The notes under the pieces: model-generated
Database searches by the model: none
The model's input: the letters and a program-made list of their open reading frames with translations, nothing else
Told to the model about the DNA's origin: nothing
Position numbers and translations under genes: made by a program
Assembly: GCA_032433765.1 (NCBI GenBank)
Contig: JAVIAB010000051.1
Location: 85,575,973 to 85,639,972 of the forward strand
From: Megaustenia siamemsis
Taxonomy: Eukaryota > Mollusca > Gastropoda > Stylommatophora > Ariophantidae
Direction of reading: 5' to 3'
Length of the DNA: 64,000 nucleotides
Shown here: positions 1-10,499 of the stretch, piece after piece
How the letters are laid out: every line of letters starts with the position of its first letter
Numbering within the stretch: position 1 is the first letter of the stretch

Positions 1-142
1 TCTTGTAGTTGTTACACCAATAGGTTATCTGATCTACGCTTTCTTGTAGTTGTTGCGCCAATAGGTTATCTGATCTACGTTTTCTTGTAGTTGATGCACC
101 AATAGGTTATCTGATCTACGCTTTCTTGTAGTTGTCTAGCCA
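1..142. repeat. 41-bp tandem repeat, about 3.4 copies
   Basis: Units begin TCTTGTAGTTGTT at 1, 42, 83 and (partial) 124. On the minus strand the unit covers the helix just after the FIDD box of the LINE RT (LQESVDQITYWC, matching MQDELDRISSWC in the 16-18 kb copy). Because 41 is not a multiple of three, each copy shifts the frame. Confidence 0.85.
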
Positions 143-377
143 ATTTTGCTCTATCGTGATCGTGTCAATATGTCATAATGTCATCAATAAAGTTGGACCC
201 AGTCCCTCACTATTCAGTTGTCCTAGCCTGGCAGTGCATACATTGAACAAAGCAGGTGATAACGGCGATCCTTGGGGCACCCCCACCGATGTATATCTCC
301 GCTCAGGTGTCCAGGAACCGGAACGTAGCGCCACTTACCTTCGCACCAACACCAATGTCACCCAGCTCACGAGCCGT

Positions 378-553
378 GGGTCAAAGCCTGTCTCACTAAG
401 TAGGTGTACGAGTGTGCCATAGTCAAAGCCTGTCTCACTAAGTAGGTGTACGAGTGTGCCATAGTCAAAGCCTGTCTCACTAAGTAGTTGTACGAGTGTG
501 CCATAGTCAAAGCCTGTCTCACTAAGTAGGTGTACGAGTGTGCCATAGTCCAC
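378..553. repeat. 42-bp tandem repeat, four copies, in frame inside RT
   Basis: Four near-identical 42-bp units each contain GTCTCACTAAGTAG. On the minus strand each encodes YGTLVHLLSETGFD, equivalent to the single FEYLMHMLLKLAV segment of the other LINE copy. The unit is 14 codons, so the amplification keeps the RT frame open. Confidence 0.9.
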
Positions 554-665
554 TCAATTGCACGCACCCTCAAGGTCGAGGACAGTCAGTACCGAATCCT
601 CTTTCACTTAAAAGGATCTGTAGACGTCATAAGCAAGTAAGGAGACATTAGCAGCCGTGTTTTAT

Positions 666-740
666 CATTTCATTCCATCACATCCCATCTCGTCTTATCT
701 TATCTCATTCTATTTCATATTATCTTATATTTATCTGATT
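666..740. repeat. Degenerate TTATC/TCATT-type low-complexity tract
   Basis: Pyrimidine-rich 5-6 bp near-repeats (TCTTATCTTATCTCATTC and similar) lie directly beyond the LINE fragment. No other feature is seen here. Confidence 0.6.
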
Positions 741-1517
741 TTATCTTGTTTTATTCATGTGTCATGATCTCATCTTTGAGCTTAGTGTATCGATTTTACT
801 GTTGTTAGATCATGCCGCTGCAGGATAAACGTATCACTTATCCGACTACTTGATAATTAGACTTCCTCGAGACCAACAGCAACTGTTTTAAGGCAACTTA
901 TGATGATAAGACGGTTAAAGCGTGCTATTGTCTGTCTCCCCCATATCTTTGATGCTGTGATTGCTTTGTATTTCAAGTAGTTGTTCTCTGAAGCCATCAT
1001 TTCTTATTCTGTCTTCTCTAGTTATACACACGACGCTACTTTAAAAAAATACATCACGAAATATGTGATGTTTCTTCACTGATAAGGGTCCTGGTTATGT
1101 CAATCGTAATTGAAGGATACTAGGAATATATTGAGAGCTACGGAAATATATCGTTGTGTTGCCATTTGGGTGCTTGAATCTTTTAGTTCTCACATCTCAT
1201 CCCCAGTATGTGAAGACTGACGGCTCTGTGTTGATCTGTTATTCCTCTGTGTCTCCATGTATAGCGCTCCCTTCTGGCATCAGTTTTGATCTGATGATCG
1301 TGCAATCTGTATATAATTGTAGATTCATGACCAGTTTAGCTTAACGTAAGTCAACAGATTGTCTTCATTGCACATCGGACAAGTAAGTGCATAGATCTAA
1401 TCCGAAGTATATCTCTCAACGTGCAGCGAATAACGACACCGATTTTGTGTTGGTTGACAAGCCTTCTTAGGATTCCTGCGTAGCGCTCCAATCTGGTACA
1501 TCTCACCTTGACATGGT
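741..1517. other. Intergenic, no gene recognised
   Basis: AT-rich sequence. A 62-codon frame at 1156-1344 has no recognisable motif. I see no tandem repeat or SINE here. Confidence 0.5.
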
Positions 1518-1865
1518 TTAATGTTTGGTTATTTGGTTATGGAAGGCCCCGGTATCACTGCAAACGAATTAAAATCCATAATTGCTCAACCGCTCATCCG
1601 AATTAATATCTCATCTCCCAAACAAAGAAAGGTAACTGTAGTCCCCATCGTAGCAGTCTCATCACACGCCAAAAGACATAAGGCGAAACCGCGCAGAAAG
1701 TGAACTCAGCCAACTGTTCCCTGTCATACGATATCATCATTCATCGTAAACAATTGAAAAATCGAAATATCAAAATGGGTGAGACACACAGCTCACGGTG
1801 TGCACAGAACACTTAACTCAGTAGCTCCCGCAACAAGCCGGTCTTATCTAGCCGGTTTAAACGTT
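1518..1865 (-). repeat. FD dispersed repeat, 3' part (copy 1)
   Basis: Nearly the same sequence occurs at 35525-35940 (minus), 52675-52995 (plus) and 57720-58510 (plus). Landmarks on the repeat's own sense strand are GGAGCTACTGAGTTAAGTG, CTTATGTCTTTTGGCGTGTG and the end CCTTCCATAACCAAATAAC. The plus-strand 60-codon frame at 1521-1703 recurs in the other copies only because the DNA is repeated. It is antisense to the repeat and probably not a gene. This copy lacks the 5' two thirds of the family. Confidence 0.8.
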
Positions 1866-2127
1866 TGCGTTTTGTCAACGGTTTGTCGGCTTTCTAGTTT
1901 TAATGGTGTATTTGATATCTGGCGTCAACATGCCCATGCTCTGTGAGGTACTTGTAATTCTGCGACCTGTTTAAGTTGGCAGCATAGTCATGCATAAAAC
2001 TGCATCTATCTACCAGCTTACCGATAATATTAAGTTGATATCATTGTAATGCCTTATAGTAAACGTTCGTTTACCTCTCCATTTTCTTAAAAATAAATAT
2101 AATTAGGAAAATATGAGGTTAGATATA

Positions 2128-2370
2128 AGTAAAGTGTCCCGTCATGCTACGTGGCGTATAAGGAACATGATGTTAGTGACCATCATTGCTAAGACCTTCG
2201 GCACATGATTTGTGGAGTAGCGTGATAGGTATTACACCCGTGCCGCTTTACTTTCCCAGAAAAATATCCGATACCCATTTAAGGCTGGGTGAACCCGGTG
2301 GCCGTGGTCAGGATCAAACCCAGCCTCTTGTCCCTTTCATTAACCACTGACCTATAGTGGGTCGCGAGGC
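2128..2370 (-). mobile_element. SINE B (tRNA-derived), with TSD
   Basis: On the minus strand it has a tRNA-like head (box A-like TAGGTCAGTGGTTAATG, box B-like GGGTTTGATCC), the conserved body GGGTTCACCCAGCCTTAAAT and GGAAAGTAAAGCGGCACGGG, and a tail ending ACTTTACTTA. It is flanked by the direct repeat TAGATATA at 2120-2127 and 2371-2378. Other copies are at 14165-14390, 27961-28217 and 51498-51715. Confidence 0.85.
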
Positions 2371-2400
2371 TAGATATACATATATTAAAAACTTAAGCTT

Positions 2401-2740
2401 TGGAGGCCTCGGTAGCCTAGTTGGGAAAACCACCGGACTAGGCTACCGAGGTTCGGACAACCCGTGTTCGATTCCCGATGGAAGCAGTGTGAATTGTACT
2501 CGTGGTTAGGATAAAAATACCCCCGCGGTCGACCCAGCCGCTGGCAGAAATGGGTACCAGGGTATTACTCTGTGAAGGTGAGGAATGCGGTCTTGCATCG
2601 TGAGTTTCGATGCTTGAAGCGACACTAATCAAAAGTCTCCGAACACATTTCTGGATAGGCCGCCGAGCACATTTGGGTGAAAACTCACGTGCTAAGACGC
2701 TGATTCAAGTCTCGTACTTTACCTTTACATTACCTTTCAT
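2401..2740 (+). mobile_element. SINE C (tRNA-derived), hairpin-headed copy
   Basis: The head carries a box B-like GTGTTCGATTCCCG, followed by AGCAGTGTGAATTGTACTCG, GTCGACCCAGCCGCTGGCAG, TGAGTTTCGATGCTTGAAGC and a tail CGTACTTTACCTTTACATTA. A second copy lies at 11227-11548. In this copy the head contains a perfect 15-bp inverted repeat (2407-2421 and 2437-2451) that the other copy lacks. Confidence 0.85.
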
Positions 2741-2903
2741 GCATATGAAGCAATTAAAATGGTAATCCCATAACAACAATGTAATTTGACTTATTAAGTG
2801 GTAATAACCTCACTGCACTGAGCCTCAACCTAATGAGGTGCGGTTACCAGTTACCATCCTTTCTACCTTTCCGTCTCGAAGGGTATTTTTGATACTCGTT
2901 TAT

Positions 2904-3218
2904 GCAGGTGAAATAAAAATCCTGAGTCTCACACGTCGTGGCGACTGCTTGACCAAGCGGCCTTTATTTCTCTGGTCGAGGTTGCCCCTCGTCATACACC
3001 AGCAATGGTTCTATGTGACGTAAAGATAGTAGTAGTAGTTTATGTAGGTAGAGTGGATCCTGAGAGTCATTCAGATTGAACATTACTAAAACTTTCTTTA
3101 CAACACAGATTTCCATTGCTAGTGTATGTCAGGGGGCTCGCGTCAGAACCAGAAGGCCGCTTGGTCAAAGCAGTTGCCACGATGTGTGAGGCTCAGGATT
3201 TTTATTTCACCCTCGATA
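2904..3218. repeat. Imperfect inverted repeat, arms about 115 bp
   Basis: The left arm (about 2904-3025) reads GTGAAATAAAAATCCTGAG, CACACGTCGTGGC, GACCAAGCGGCC, CATACACCAGCAATGG. The reverse complement of the right arm (about 3100-3218) reads GTGAAATAAAAATCCTGAG, CACACATCGTGGC, GACCAAGCGGCC, CATACACTAGCAATGG. The spacer is about 75 bp. It could be two copies of one short element in opposite orientation or a MITE-like foldback. Confidence 0.75.
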
Positions 3219-3383
3219 TAAAAAATCCTTTGTGTCTAACGTGTTTTTCGAACACCGTACCGTTCGCTGGCTTTTCACTATCCTTCGCCACACGGCCACG
3301 CTCTCCTCAGTCGGACACTGATTTGTTTATATTGGCATTTGAACCAGAACCTTCAGGTTGGCAGGCGAATGAAACCATCACAG

Positions 3384-4190
3384 TCAGTTAATGAAACGAA
3401 TACCGCCAGTTAATGAAACCATTACCGACAGTTAATGAAACCAATACCGCCAGTTAATGAAGCCATTACCGACAGTTAATGAAACGATTACCGCCAGTTA
3501 ATGAAATCATTACCCTCAGTTAATGAAACCAATACCGCCAGTTAATGAAACCATTACCGACAGTTAATGAAACCAATACCGCCAGTTAATGAAGCCATTA
3601 CCGACAGTTAATGAAACGATTACCGCCAGTTAATGAAATCATTACCCTCAATTAATGAAACCAATACCGCCAGTTAATGAAACCATTACCGACAGTTAAT
3701 GAAACCAATACCGCCAGTTAATGAAGCCATTACCGACAGTTAATGAAACCATTACTGACAGTTAATGAAAACATTACCGCCAGTTAATGAAGCCATTACC
3801 GACAGTTAATGAAACGATTACCGCCAGTTAATGAAATCATTACCCTCAGTTAATGAAACTATTACCGTCAGTTAATGAAACCATTACCGTCAGTTAATGA
3901 AAACATTACCGTCAGTTAATGAAACCATTGCCGTCAGTTAATGAAACCATTACCGTCAGTTAATGAAAACATTACCGACAGTTAATGAAACCATTGCCGT
4001 CAGTTAATGAAACCATTACCGACAGTTAATGAAACCATTGCCGTCAGTTAATGAAACCATTACCGACAGTTAATGAAACCATTGCCGTCAGTTAATGAAA
4101 ACATTACCGTCAGTTAATGAAACCATTACCGTCAGTTAATGAAACCATTACCGTCAATTAAGGAAAATATTATCGACAGTTAATGAAACC
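3384..4190. repeat. 22-bp minisatellite, about 36 copies, 132-bp higher-order period
   Basis: The unit is CAGTTAATGAAACCATTACC plus two variable bases. In the left part the variants recur in a fixed six-unit order (AACCAATACCGC, AGCCATTACCGA, AACGATTACCGC, AATCATTACCCT, AACCAATACCGC, AACCATTACCGA), giving a 132-bp period. The right part is simpler, mainly CCATTACCGT units. No gene is present. Confidence 0.95.
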
Positions 4191-4800
4191 GTTTTGATTA
4201 TTTCTGTTGCAAAATATTCTGATGGGCATTGTAGGGCCCTAGGTGATTAAAGAAATAATAATAACCAACATTTAGAGACGCAGATAATAAATAGGAGTAC
4301 ATCAACTACAGGGTTATATAGCAGCCCTCTCTTGCGAACGATATTCCAACAGCTTCAGCAGACATGCGCAGGTGTAATTCTCTTGTGTGTTCAGAGGTGA
4401 CTATGTCGTGGGATACTGCCATAATAAGTCCCTCGCCACAGGTGGGATGTGAATGACTTGAGCTGGCCACATGGGTATTCATTGTTCTATCCAGACAAAA
4501 ATTTTCTGTCGTGTATGTTTGTTTATTGGCTAGAGCTATAGACTGCGCTGAAAAGTAGAACAAGCTGATTATATTATCTAAGTCACACAGGAAATATGTA
4601 CACTAAACTACTATAACAAAATAAGAGGACAGTCATAGAATTCCAGCTGCATGAGACCTTATAATTACAAAAGAAAATAGCTTCTTTAAGGCAATTAAGT
4701 GAAACTGTCATTTGAATACGATTCTATCTATATATTGACCTTTCGAGCCGTAGCCGGCCCATAGGGCATAGACCCAGATACTCTTTCTCCTATCTAAATT
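4191..4800. other. Intergenic; an 85-codon minus frame without known motif
   Basis: A minus-strand frame at 4306-4563 has an ordinary composition but no recognised domain and no convincing splice sites. I treat it as unsupported. The rest is AT-rich with no repeat seen. Confidence 0.4.
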
Positions 4801-4809
4801 TTTATTCTA

Positions 4810-5395
4810 TCAGTTTTCAATCCTTGTAAAGATATTTATCAAATCTCGCCATTTGTCTCTGTTTTGTACAAGCAACTCTATCTCATTGAGGGAGCCGATT
4901 CCTGCTACTCTTGCCTCTCTCATCAATGTTCTCCTCAGTGTCTCTCTGGGTCGGCCTCTTTTCCTCTTACCTGTTGTTTCCCACATGAGGGCTTGCTTTG
5001 TTATTCGGTTATTATTTCTCCTCATCACATGTCCAACATATGACCATCGTCTTTTCTTGAAAACTGAAGATATAAGTGGTTCAGTGGTAATTTTTCTAAT
5101 TTCCTCGTTTGTTTTGAATTCGTTCCATGCTATACCAAGTATTTTCCTTAGACATCTATTTTCGAATGCGTTCAACTTTGTTTCTATGTCTCTTATTTTC
5201 CAGCTCTCACGTGTATACATAAGAATTGATAGTACGTTTGATTTGAATAGTCTAAGTTTTGTGTTTGTGCTAATGAGTTTTGATTTCCACAACTTTTCAA
5301 GGCTTCTGAAAAACATTGTTGCTTTAGCTATTCTGATTCTAATTTCTTTACTTGTATTCCCTTCCCGATCAATGTGACTTGGATACGATTAGCCG
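4810..5395 (-). pseudogene. LINE 3'-terminal fragment (RTE-like ORF C-terminus)
   Basis: About 195 codons remain open on the minus strand, and a conventional Met start gives 168. They read as the thumb/connection and C-terminal part of a non-LTR RT: SNVLSILMYTRESWK (normally LLYGxExW), NRCLRKILGI, RRWSYVGHVMRR and KRGRPRETLRRTL. The sequence parallels the C-terminus of the 42-44 kb element (LLYGCETWR, CLRRIKG, RRWRWIGHTLRK, RGRPRNSWRR) but is clearly a different subfamily. Catalytic RT and endonuclease parts are absent, so it is 5'-truncated. An A-run at 5401-5414 lies just beyond its upstream end. Confidence 0.8.
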
Positions 5396-7110
5396 GTTAA
5401 AAAAAAAAAAAAACATTTTTTAACAACACAACTTTCGAGAGAGCATAATTGAAGAAAAGATTGTGCTCTTTTAGAGTTTTATGGAATTCACTATAGAAAT
5501 CACTGAATAATCACATGAATAATCACTAAACATCATTCCATCAACTTGTCCCTGGTTAACAGTTTGAATAACCTGGCCAAATGTATATGAGAGTGAACAC
5601 CAGGTTCTACATCAATGGACAGGTTTGACTGTGTAGGGGGAGACTGAAGATGAAACCATGGGCTTCTTGTTGAAAGTTCTAACTTTGTTCTGACAGCTCT
5701 CTCTGCTCGAAAAGTGCACGACTTATGGCAATTATCACGTTAAAAATGACAAACAGAAAGGGCACTTCAGAAAAAAATATTCATTGAGAGACCATTAGAG
5801 ATATCACGCTCGAACTATTATTTGCCATGCCTCAGTAAATCTCAGTATTAGCACACACTCTATAGAAAGCAGACTTATTCTAGCCATCAAGGAACTGATG
5901 ATAGAAGAAAAAACACTAGTAGTAACCGACTGAATGCAGAGCAAGAACTGGAGGCTGTAATTCATGAACTACTTTTGATTAATTCTGCTTCTTTGACAAA
6001 CAGAAATAACACCTCATAAAAAAAGAAAGAAATATGTGTCAGGTTGCCCCAACAAGGAGATATTGAAGGCTGCAATAATTGGAAATTAATTATGTTATCT
6101 GTACCCTGTGAAATACTTTGCGGAATAATGTCAACAATTGTTCGCGATTAATCTGCAGCCTTTGTGTGGCTGCTTGATGTTTGGGAATGTGGAATTTTGT
6201 CTCAATTGAATGGACTTCCAGCGGTAACAAGCAGAGGACTTCTTTTTCTCAGTCATTTTAACCTGCGGGACTCACTGAGCAGGTGATCTCAGCACTTAAG
6301 GATTTGTTGTCCGTTATGGGATAAGAATAATTGAAACTAGACTAAACAAACCAGACATTTTAAGTAAAATCGACATTTCAACTCAAGCTACATAATTAGC
6401 AAAGAAGGGCCAGGAAAAAATACACATTCCTCTTCCTTACAACGTTACAGGGCACAAATAATAGAAACAAGAAGAACGAAAAAAAGAAAAAAAGAAAGAA
6501 AGAGAGAAAAAGAAAACTGTGCATCTCTAACACTACTGTTCTCTACCACGTTTTTTTTGGTTCCCCTTTTGTATGTTCTTTCTTCAGAAACTACTTGCAT
6601 GCCAGTTCTTGTGATAGTTTGTGAATCTCGTCTGACCGTCATTAAATCTATAATCGAACCATCCTCATCTTCACAAAATATGATTGCATTATCCATGTCA
6701 TTTTGCTCCCGATTGTCAGGTATATAATTAATGTTTTTATCACTTCTTTACCACTCCTATTTCATTATTTTGACTAGTATACAGGCTTCACCAATTTCAC
6801 GGCAAAGCTTCCTCTCTTGTTCTAGTTATGACATTTTGAGTTCATTTCACCTGTTCTATATAGTGCAATCTTGTTTTCATTGCCTCGGCAGGAATGAGTT
6901 GGAAATGTTATGTGACGTTCGCATTCTCAATCATCCAGTGCAGAGAACAGTGTCTATCGCATTCTTCTCGTAGGCTCAGCTGTTGACTCCATTTTAAAAC
7001 GAAAACTGTTGGTAGAAGTCACACTTGGTGCACTTGCGTTTTTAATCTTAGCCATTAACTATTCAACAGAGAATTAGTGTGAATTTATTATCTTGCAATT
7101 CGGTAGAAAT
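5396..7110. other. Intergenic apart from one weak exon candidate
   Basis: AT-rich DNA with an A-run at 5401-5414 and an AAAG/GAAA-rich tract near 6478-6520. No SINE or LINE is recognised. The only coding-like stretch is on the minus strand at 6445-6747. Confidence 0.45.
6445..6747 (-). CDS. Possible host exon, hydrophilic then hydrophobic frame
   Basis: The minus strand is open for about 100 codons. The upstream part (DNREQNDMDNAIIFCEDEDG, then DLMTVRRDSQTITRTG) has a composition typical of real protein. The distal part becomes Ser/Phe/Leu-rich because it is antisense to an A/G-rich tract (about 6478-6520) and is probably not translated. If this is an exon, its donor should lie near 6540-6560. 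No convincing polypyrimidine-AG acceptor is seen upstream, and no family is recognised. Confidence 0.25.
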   Translation of the reverse strand, partial: RSDKNINYIPDNREQNDMDNAIIFCEDEDGSIIDLMTVRRDSQTITRTGMQVVSEERTYKRGTKKNVVENSSVRDAQFSFSLFLSFFLFFVLLVSIICAL

Positions 7111-7111
7111 T

Positions 7112-7204
7112 AGGGTCTGTGTGGTCTAGGGGTAAGGCGTCGACTTCTGGACAAGAAGGTCCCGTGTTCGAATTCGATCGCAGCAGGTGGGAAAAAAATC
7201 GAAT
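7112..7204 (+). mobile_element. tRNA-like SINE head at the left edge of the 31-bp array
   Basis: GTGGTCTAGGGGTAAGGCG resembles box A and CCCGTGTTCGAATTCG resembles box B, with tRNA-like spacing. It then runs through CTCTCCCCTCCCCTGGTG straight into the first 31-bp unit. It resembles the 5' end of a tRNA-derived SINE. I do not see a second copy with the same head, so the family is undefined. Confidence 0.6.
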
Positions 7205-9597
7205 CCGTGGCTCTCCCCTCCCCTGGTGTCTGGGTAGTGAGATCTTATGTCTAACCCTCTCTGCGTAGTGAGATCTGATGTTTAGTCCTCTCTGGGTAGT
7301 GCGATCCGATGTCTAACCCTCTCTGGGTAGTGAGATCCGATATCTAACCCTCTCTGGGTAGTGAGATCCGATGTCTAACCCTCTCTGGGTAGTGAAATCC
7401 TATATCTAAGCCTCACTGGGTAGTGAAATCCGATGTCTAACACTATCTGGGCACTATGATCCGATGTCTAGTCCTCTCTGGGTAGTTTGATCCGATGTCT
7501 AGCCCTCTCTGGGTAGTGAGATTCGATGTCTAGCCCTCTCTGGGTAGTGTGATCCGATGCCTAGCCCTCTCTGTGTGGTGAGATTCGATGTCTAGCCCTC
7601 TCTTGGTAGTGAGATTCTATGTCTAGTCCTCTCTTGGTAGTGAGATTCTATGTCTAGCCCTCTCTTGGTAGTGAGATTCGATGTCTATATAGTCCTCTCT
7701 GGGTAGTGAGATTCGATGTCTAGCCCTCTCTGGGTAGTGTGATCCGATGCCTAGCCCTCTCTGTGTGGTGAGATTCGATGTCTAGCCCTATCTTGGTAGT
7801 GAGATTCTATGTCTAGTCCTCTCTTGGTAGTGAGATTCTATGTCTAGCCCTCTCTTGGTAGTGAGATTCGATGTCTATATAGTCCTCTCTGGGTAGTGAG
7901 ATTCTATGTCTAGCTCTCTCTGGGTAGTGAGATTCGATGTCTAGCCCTCTCTGGTTAGTGTGTTCCGATGCCTAGCCCTCTCTGTGTGGTGAGATTCGAT
8001 GTCTATCCCTATCTTGGTAGTGAGATTCTATGTCTGGTCCTCTCTTGGTAGTGAGATTCTATGTCTAGCCCTCTCTTGGTAGTGAGATTCGATGTCTATA
8101 TAGTCCTCTCTGGGTAGTGAGATTCTATGTCTAGCCCTCTCTGGGTAGTGAAACTCGATGTCTAGCCCTCTCTGGTTAATGTGATCCGATGATGCCTAGC
8201 CCTCTCTGTGTGGTGAGATTCGATGTCTAGCCCTCTTTTGGTAGTGAGATTCTACGTCTAGTCCTCTCTTGGTAGTGAGATTCTATGTCTAGCCCTCTCT
8301 GGGTAGTGAGATTCGATGTCTAGCCCTCTCTTGGTAGTGAGATTCTATGTCTAGTCCTCTCTGGGTAGTGAGATTCGATGTCTAATCCTCTCTGGGTAGT
8401 GAGATTCGATGTCTAGCCCCCTTTGGGTAGTGAGATCCGATGTCTAACCCTTTTTGGGTAGTGAAATCCAATGTCTAACCTTCACTGGATAGTGAAATTC
8501 GGTGTCTAGCCCTCTCTGGATAGTGAGGTTCGTTGTCTAGCCCTCTCTGAGTAGTAAGATTCGATGTCTAGCCCTCTCTGGGTAGTGGGATTCGACGTCT
8601 AGCCCTCTCTGGGTAGTGAGCTTCGATGTCTAGTCCTCTCTTGGTAGTGTGACCCGATGTCTAACCCTCTCTGGGTTGTGAGATTCGATGTCTAACCCTC
8701 TCCGGGTAGTGAGATCTGATGTCTAACCCTCTCTGGGTAGTGAGTTCCGATGTCTAGCCCTCTCTGGGTAGTGAGAATCAATGTCTAGCCCTCTCTGGGT
8801 AGTGAGATCCTATGTCTAGCACTTTCTGGGTAGTGAGATCCGATGTCTAACCCTCTCTGGGTAGTGAAATCCGATGTCTAGCCCTCTCTGGGTAGTGAGA
8901 TTCGTTGTCTAGCTCTTTCTGGATAGTGAGATCCGATGTCTAACCCTCTCTGGGTAGTGAAATCCGATGTCTAGCCCTCTCTGGGTAGTGAGATTCGTTG
9001 TCTAGCCCTGTCTGGGTAGTGAGATTCGTTGTCTAGCCCTCTCTAGGTAGTGAGATCCGATTTCTAGCCCTCTCTGGGTAGTGAGATTCGATGTCTAGTT
9101 CTCTCTGGGTAGTGTGATTAGATGTCTAGCCTCTCTGGGTAGTGCCATCCAATGTCTAGCCCTCTCTGGGTAGTGACATCCAATGTCTAGCCCTCTCTAG
9201 GTAGTGCCATCCAATGTCTAGCTCTCTCTGTGTAGTGACATCCAATGTCTAGCCCTTTCTGGGTAGTGAAATCCATTGTCTGGCCCTCTCTGGGTAGTGA
9301 TATCCAATGTCTAGCCCTCTCTGGTTAGTGACATCCAATGTCTAGCCCTCTCTGGGTAGTGAAATCCATTGTCTGGCCCTCTCTGGGTAGTGATATCCAA
9401 TGTCTAGCCTTCTCTGGTTAGTGACATCCAATGTCTAGCCCTCTCTGGGTAGTGAAATCCATTGTCTGGCCCTCTCTGGGTAGTGATATCCAATGTCTAG
9501 CCCTCTCTGGTTAGTGACATCCAATGTCTAGCCCTCTCTGGGTAGTGAAATCCATTGTCTGGCCCTCTCTGGGTAGTGATATCCAATGTCTAGCCCT
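7205..9597. repeat. 31-bp minisatellite, about 77 copies, layered higher-order periods
   Basis: The core is GGGTAGTGAGATCCGATGTC followed by TAGCCCTCTCT. The left third has blocks marked by a 4-bp insertion (GTCTATATAGTCC at about 7681, 7871 and 8092; spacing 190 and 221 bp, that is 6 or 7 units plus 4 bp). The right end has a three-unit, 93-bp block starting GAAATCCATTGTCTGG at 9268, 9361, 9454 and 9547. Both edges carry SINE-like sequence. Confidence 0.95.
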
Positions 9598-9905
9598 CTC
9601 AGAAAACGACGAAAAACAGGAAGTCCCATGTGTATTCTGCGAACGTTAAAGAACCTTTGGTAGTTAGAAATCGCTGCCAGGGCAAAATTAAAAGGAAAAA
9701 AAAGTCTACACAAAAACGTTATTAATTGTCGATTAAAACATGAGAGTACCTCTAAATTTGGATCATATCTACCTGTAAAGCGAGGGACATCTCAGCACAC
9801 GGCTGCTGGTGTGAAATATAGGGAAAAGTGATATTCGATTTACATTTACAGTGACTTCGCTAGAGATATAAAGTTGGCGAACGCAAACAAACAACAACAA
9901 ACTTA
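9598..9905 (+). mobile_element. SINE-like remnant and degraded SINE A 3' half
   Basis: Positions 9620-9690 contain CATGTGTATTCTGCGAACG and TTAAAGAACCTTTGGTAG, which look like a SINE body. From 9738 (CATGAGAGTACCTCTAAAT) to the end (GTTGGCGAACGCAAACAAAC) the sequence matches the 3' half of SINE A at 39700-39893 and 62886-63057, with more substitutions. The 61-codon minus frame here is a by-product. Confidence 0.65.
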
Positions 9906-10499
9906 AGATTACCTTGTTTTCGCAGTTTCTTCATGCCCAGTCATATTTTGTAATGTATAACTTATGTAACTTTTCTGTTTCTGAACATTATTCTGCTATA
10001 TTTATGAGTTTAATATGTAATATGCGATCAATATATGCTCTTTCTAAATTCTGTTTGCTTGTCCCTTAGTTTTGAATCAAAACCTCTTGTATGATGATGA
10101 CGCTGAGTTCCGGATTCACTGAGAATAGAGATATAATCCCCGCCCAATAACAAAATAAAGGGAGATAATCCTAGAAAATCTTGCCCTCATAGTCATTATG
10201 AAAAGTAACACTTTCGTTTAAAATTCTGGAAACATCTATTTTTGATACTCCAAAGTTCTCTAGACTACTTCACTGAAATGTTAACGTAAAAGCAGTCACA
10301 TAAAATGTAATTACGTGGGATACTTACTTTGCAACATTTTAGTCCGCCGCTGCAGGTACGCTAAATGGACTTTGTACTGTGATCAGTGGCAAATTGCGAC
10401 ATCTGTCCATTTCTGTAAACTTTAGCATTTCCTTTTTATATCTTACTGGTTGATAGGATTAACCTCGTTCTCTTCAAGGCAGATTTGTGAAGGGTTAAG
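9906..10499. other. Intergenic, no gene recognised
   Basis: AT-rich sequence including AATAAAGGGAGATAATCC near 10151. No coding frame, tandem repeat or transposon motif recognised. Confidence 0.45.

Larger units (their letters stand above)
1..665 (-). pseudogene. RNase H-type LINE, RT domain fragment, runs off the left edge
   Basis: Read on the minus strand this is the middle of a non-LTR reverse transcriptase. From about 660 downward it encodes a stretch like AYDVYRSF, then VLDLEGACN (catalytic block A), then four copies of a 14-residue segment, then GVPQGSPLSPALFNV near 240-290, then FIDDIM at about 180-191, which is the catalytic x-DD box. It aligns by eye with the larger copy at 16336-18825 (AAIDLENAYNRV, GLPQGSPLSPALFNV, FVDDILLY). 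In-frame stops and frame changes are present, so it is dead. The RNase H part would lie left of the window. Two tandem amplifications lie inside it and are listed separately. The clade looks like the I/Nimb/R1 group with RNase H, but I cannot place it more exactly. Confidence 0.8.

Noticed and set aside
1521..1703. A conserved 60-residue protein (also at 35470-35712 and 58330-58599)
   Set aside because: It is conserved only because it is antisense to copies of the FD repeat; frames start and end differently and are broken in the other copies.
4306..4563. 85-codon minus-strand gene
   Set aside because: No motif, no convincing splice sites and no repeat of the sequence elsewhere; chance frame is the simpler reading.
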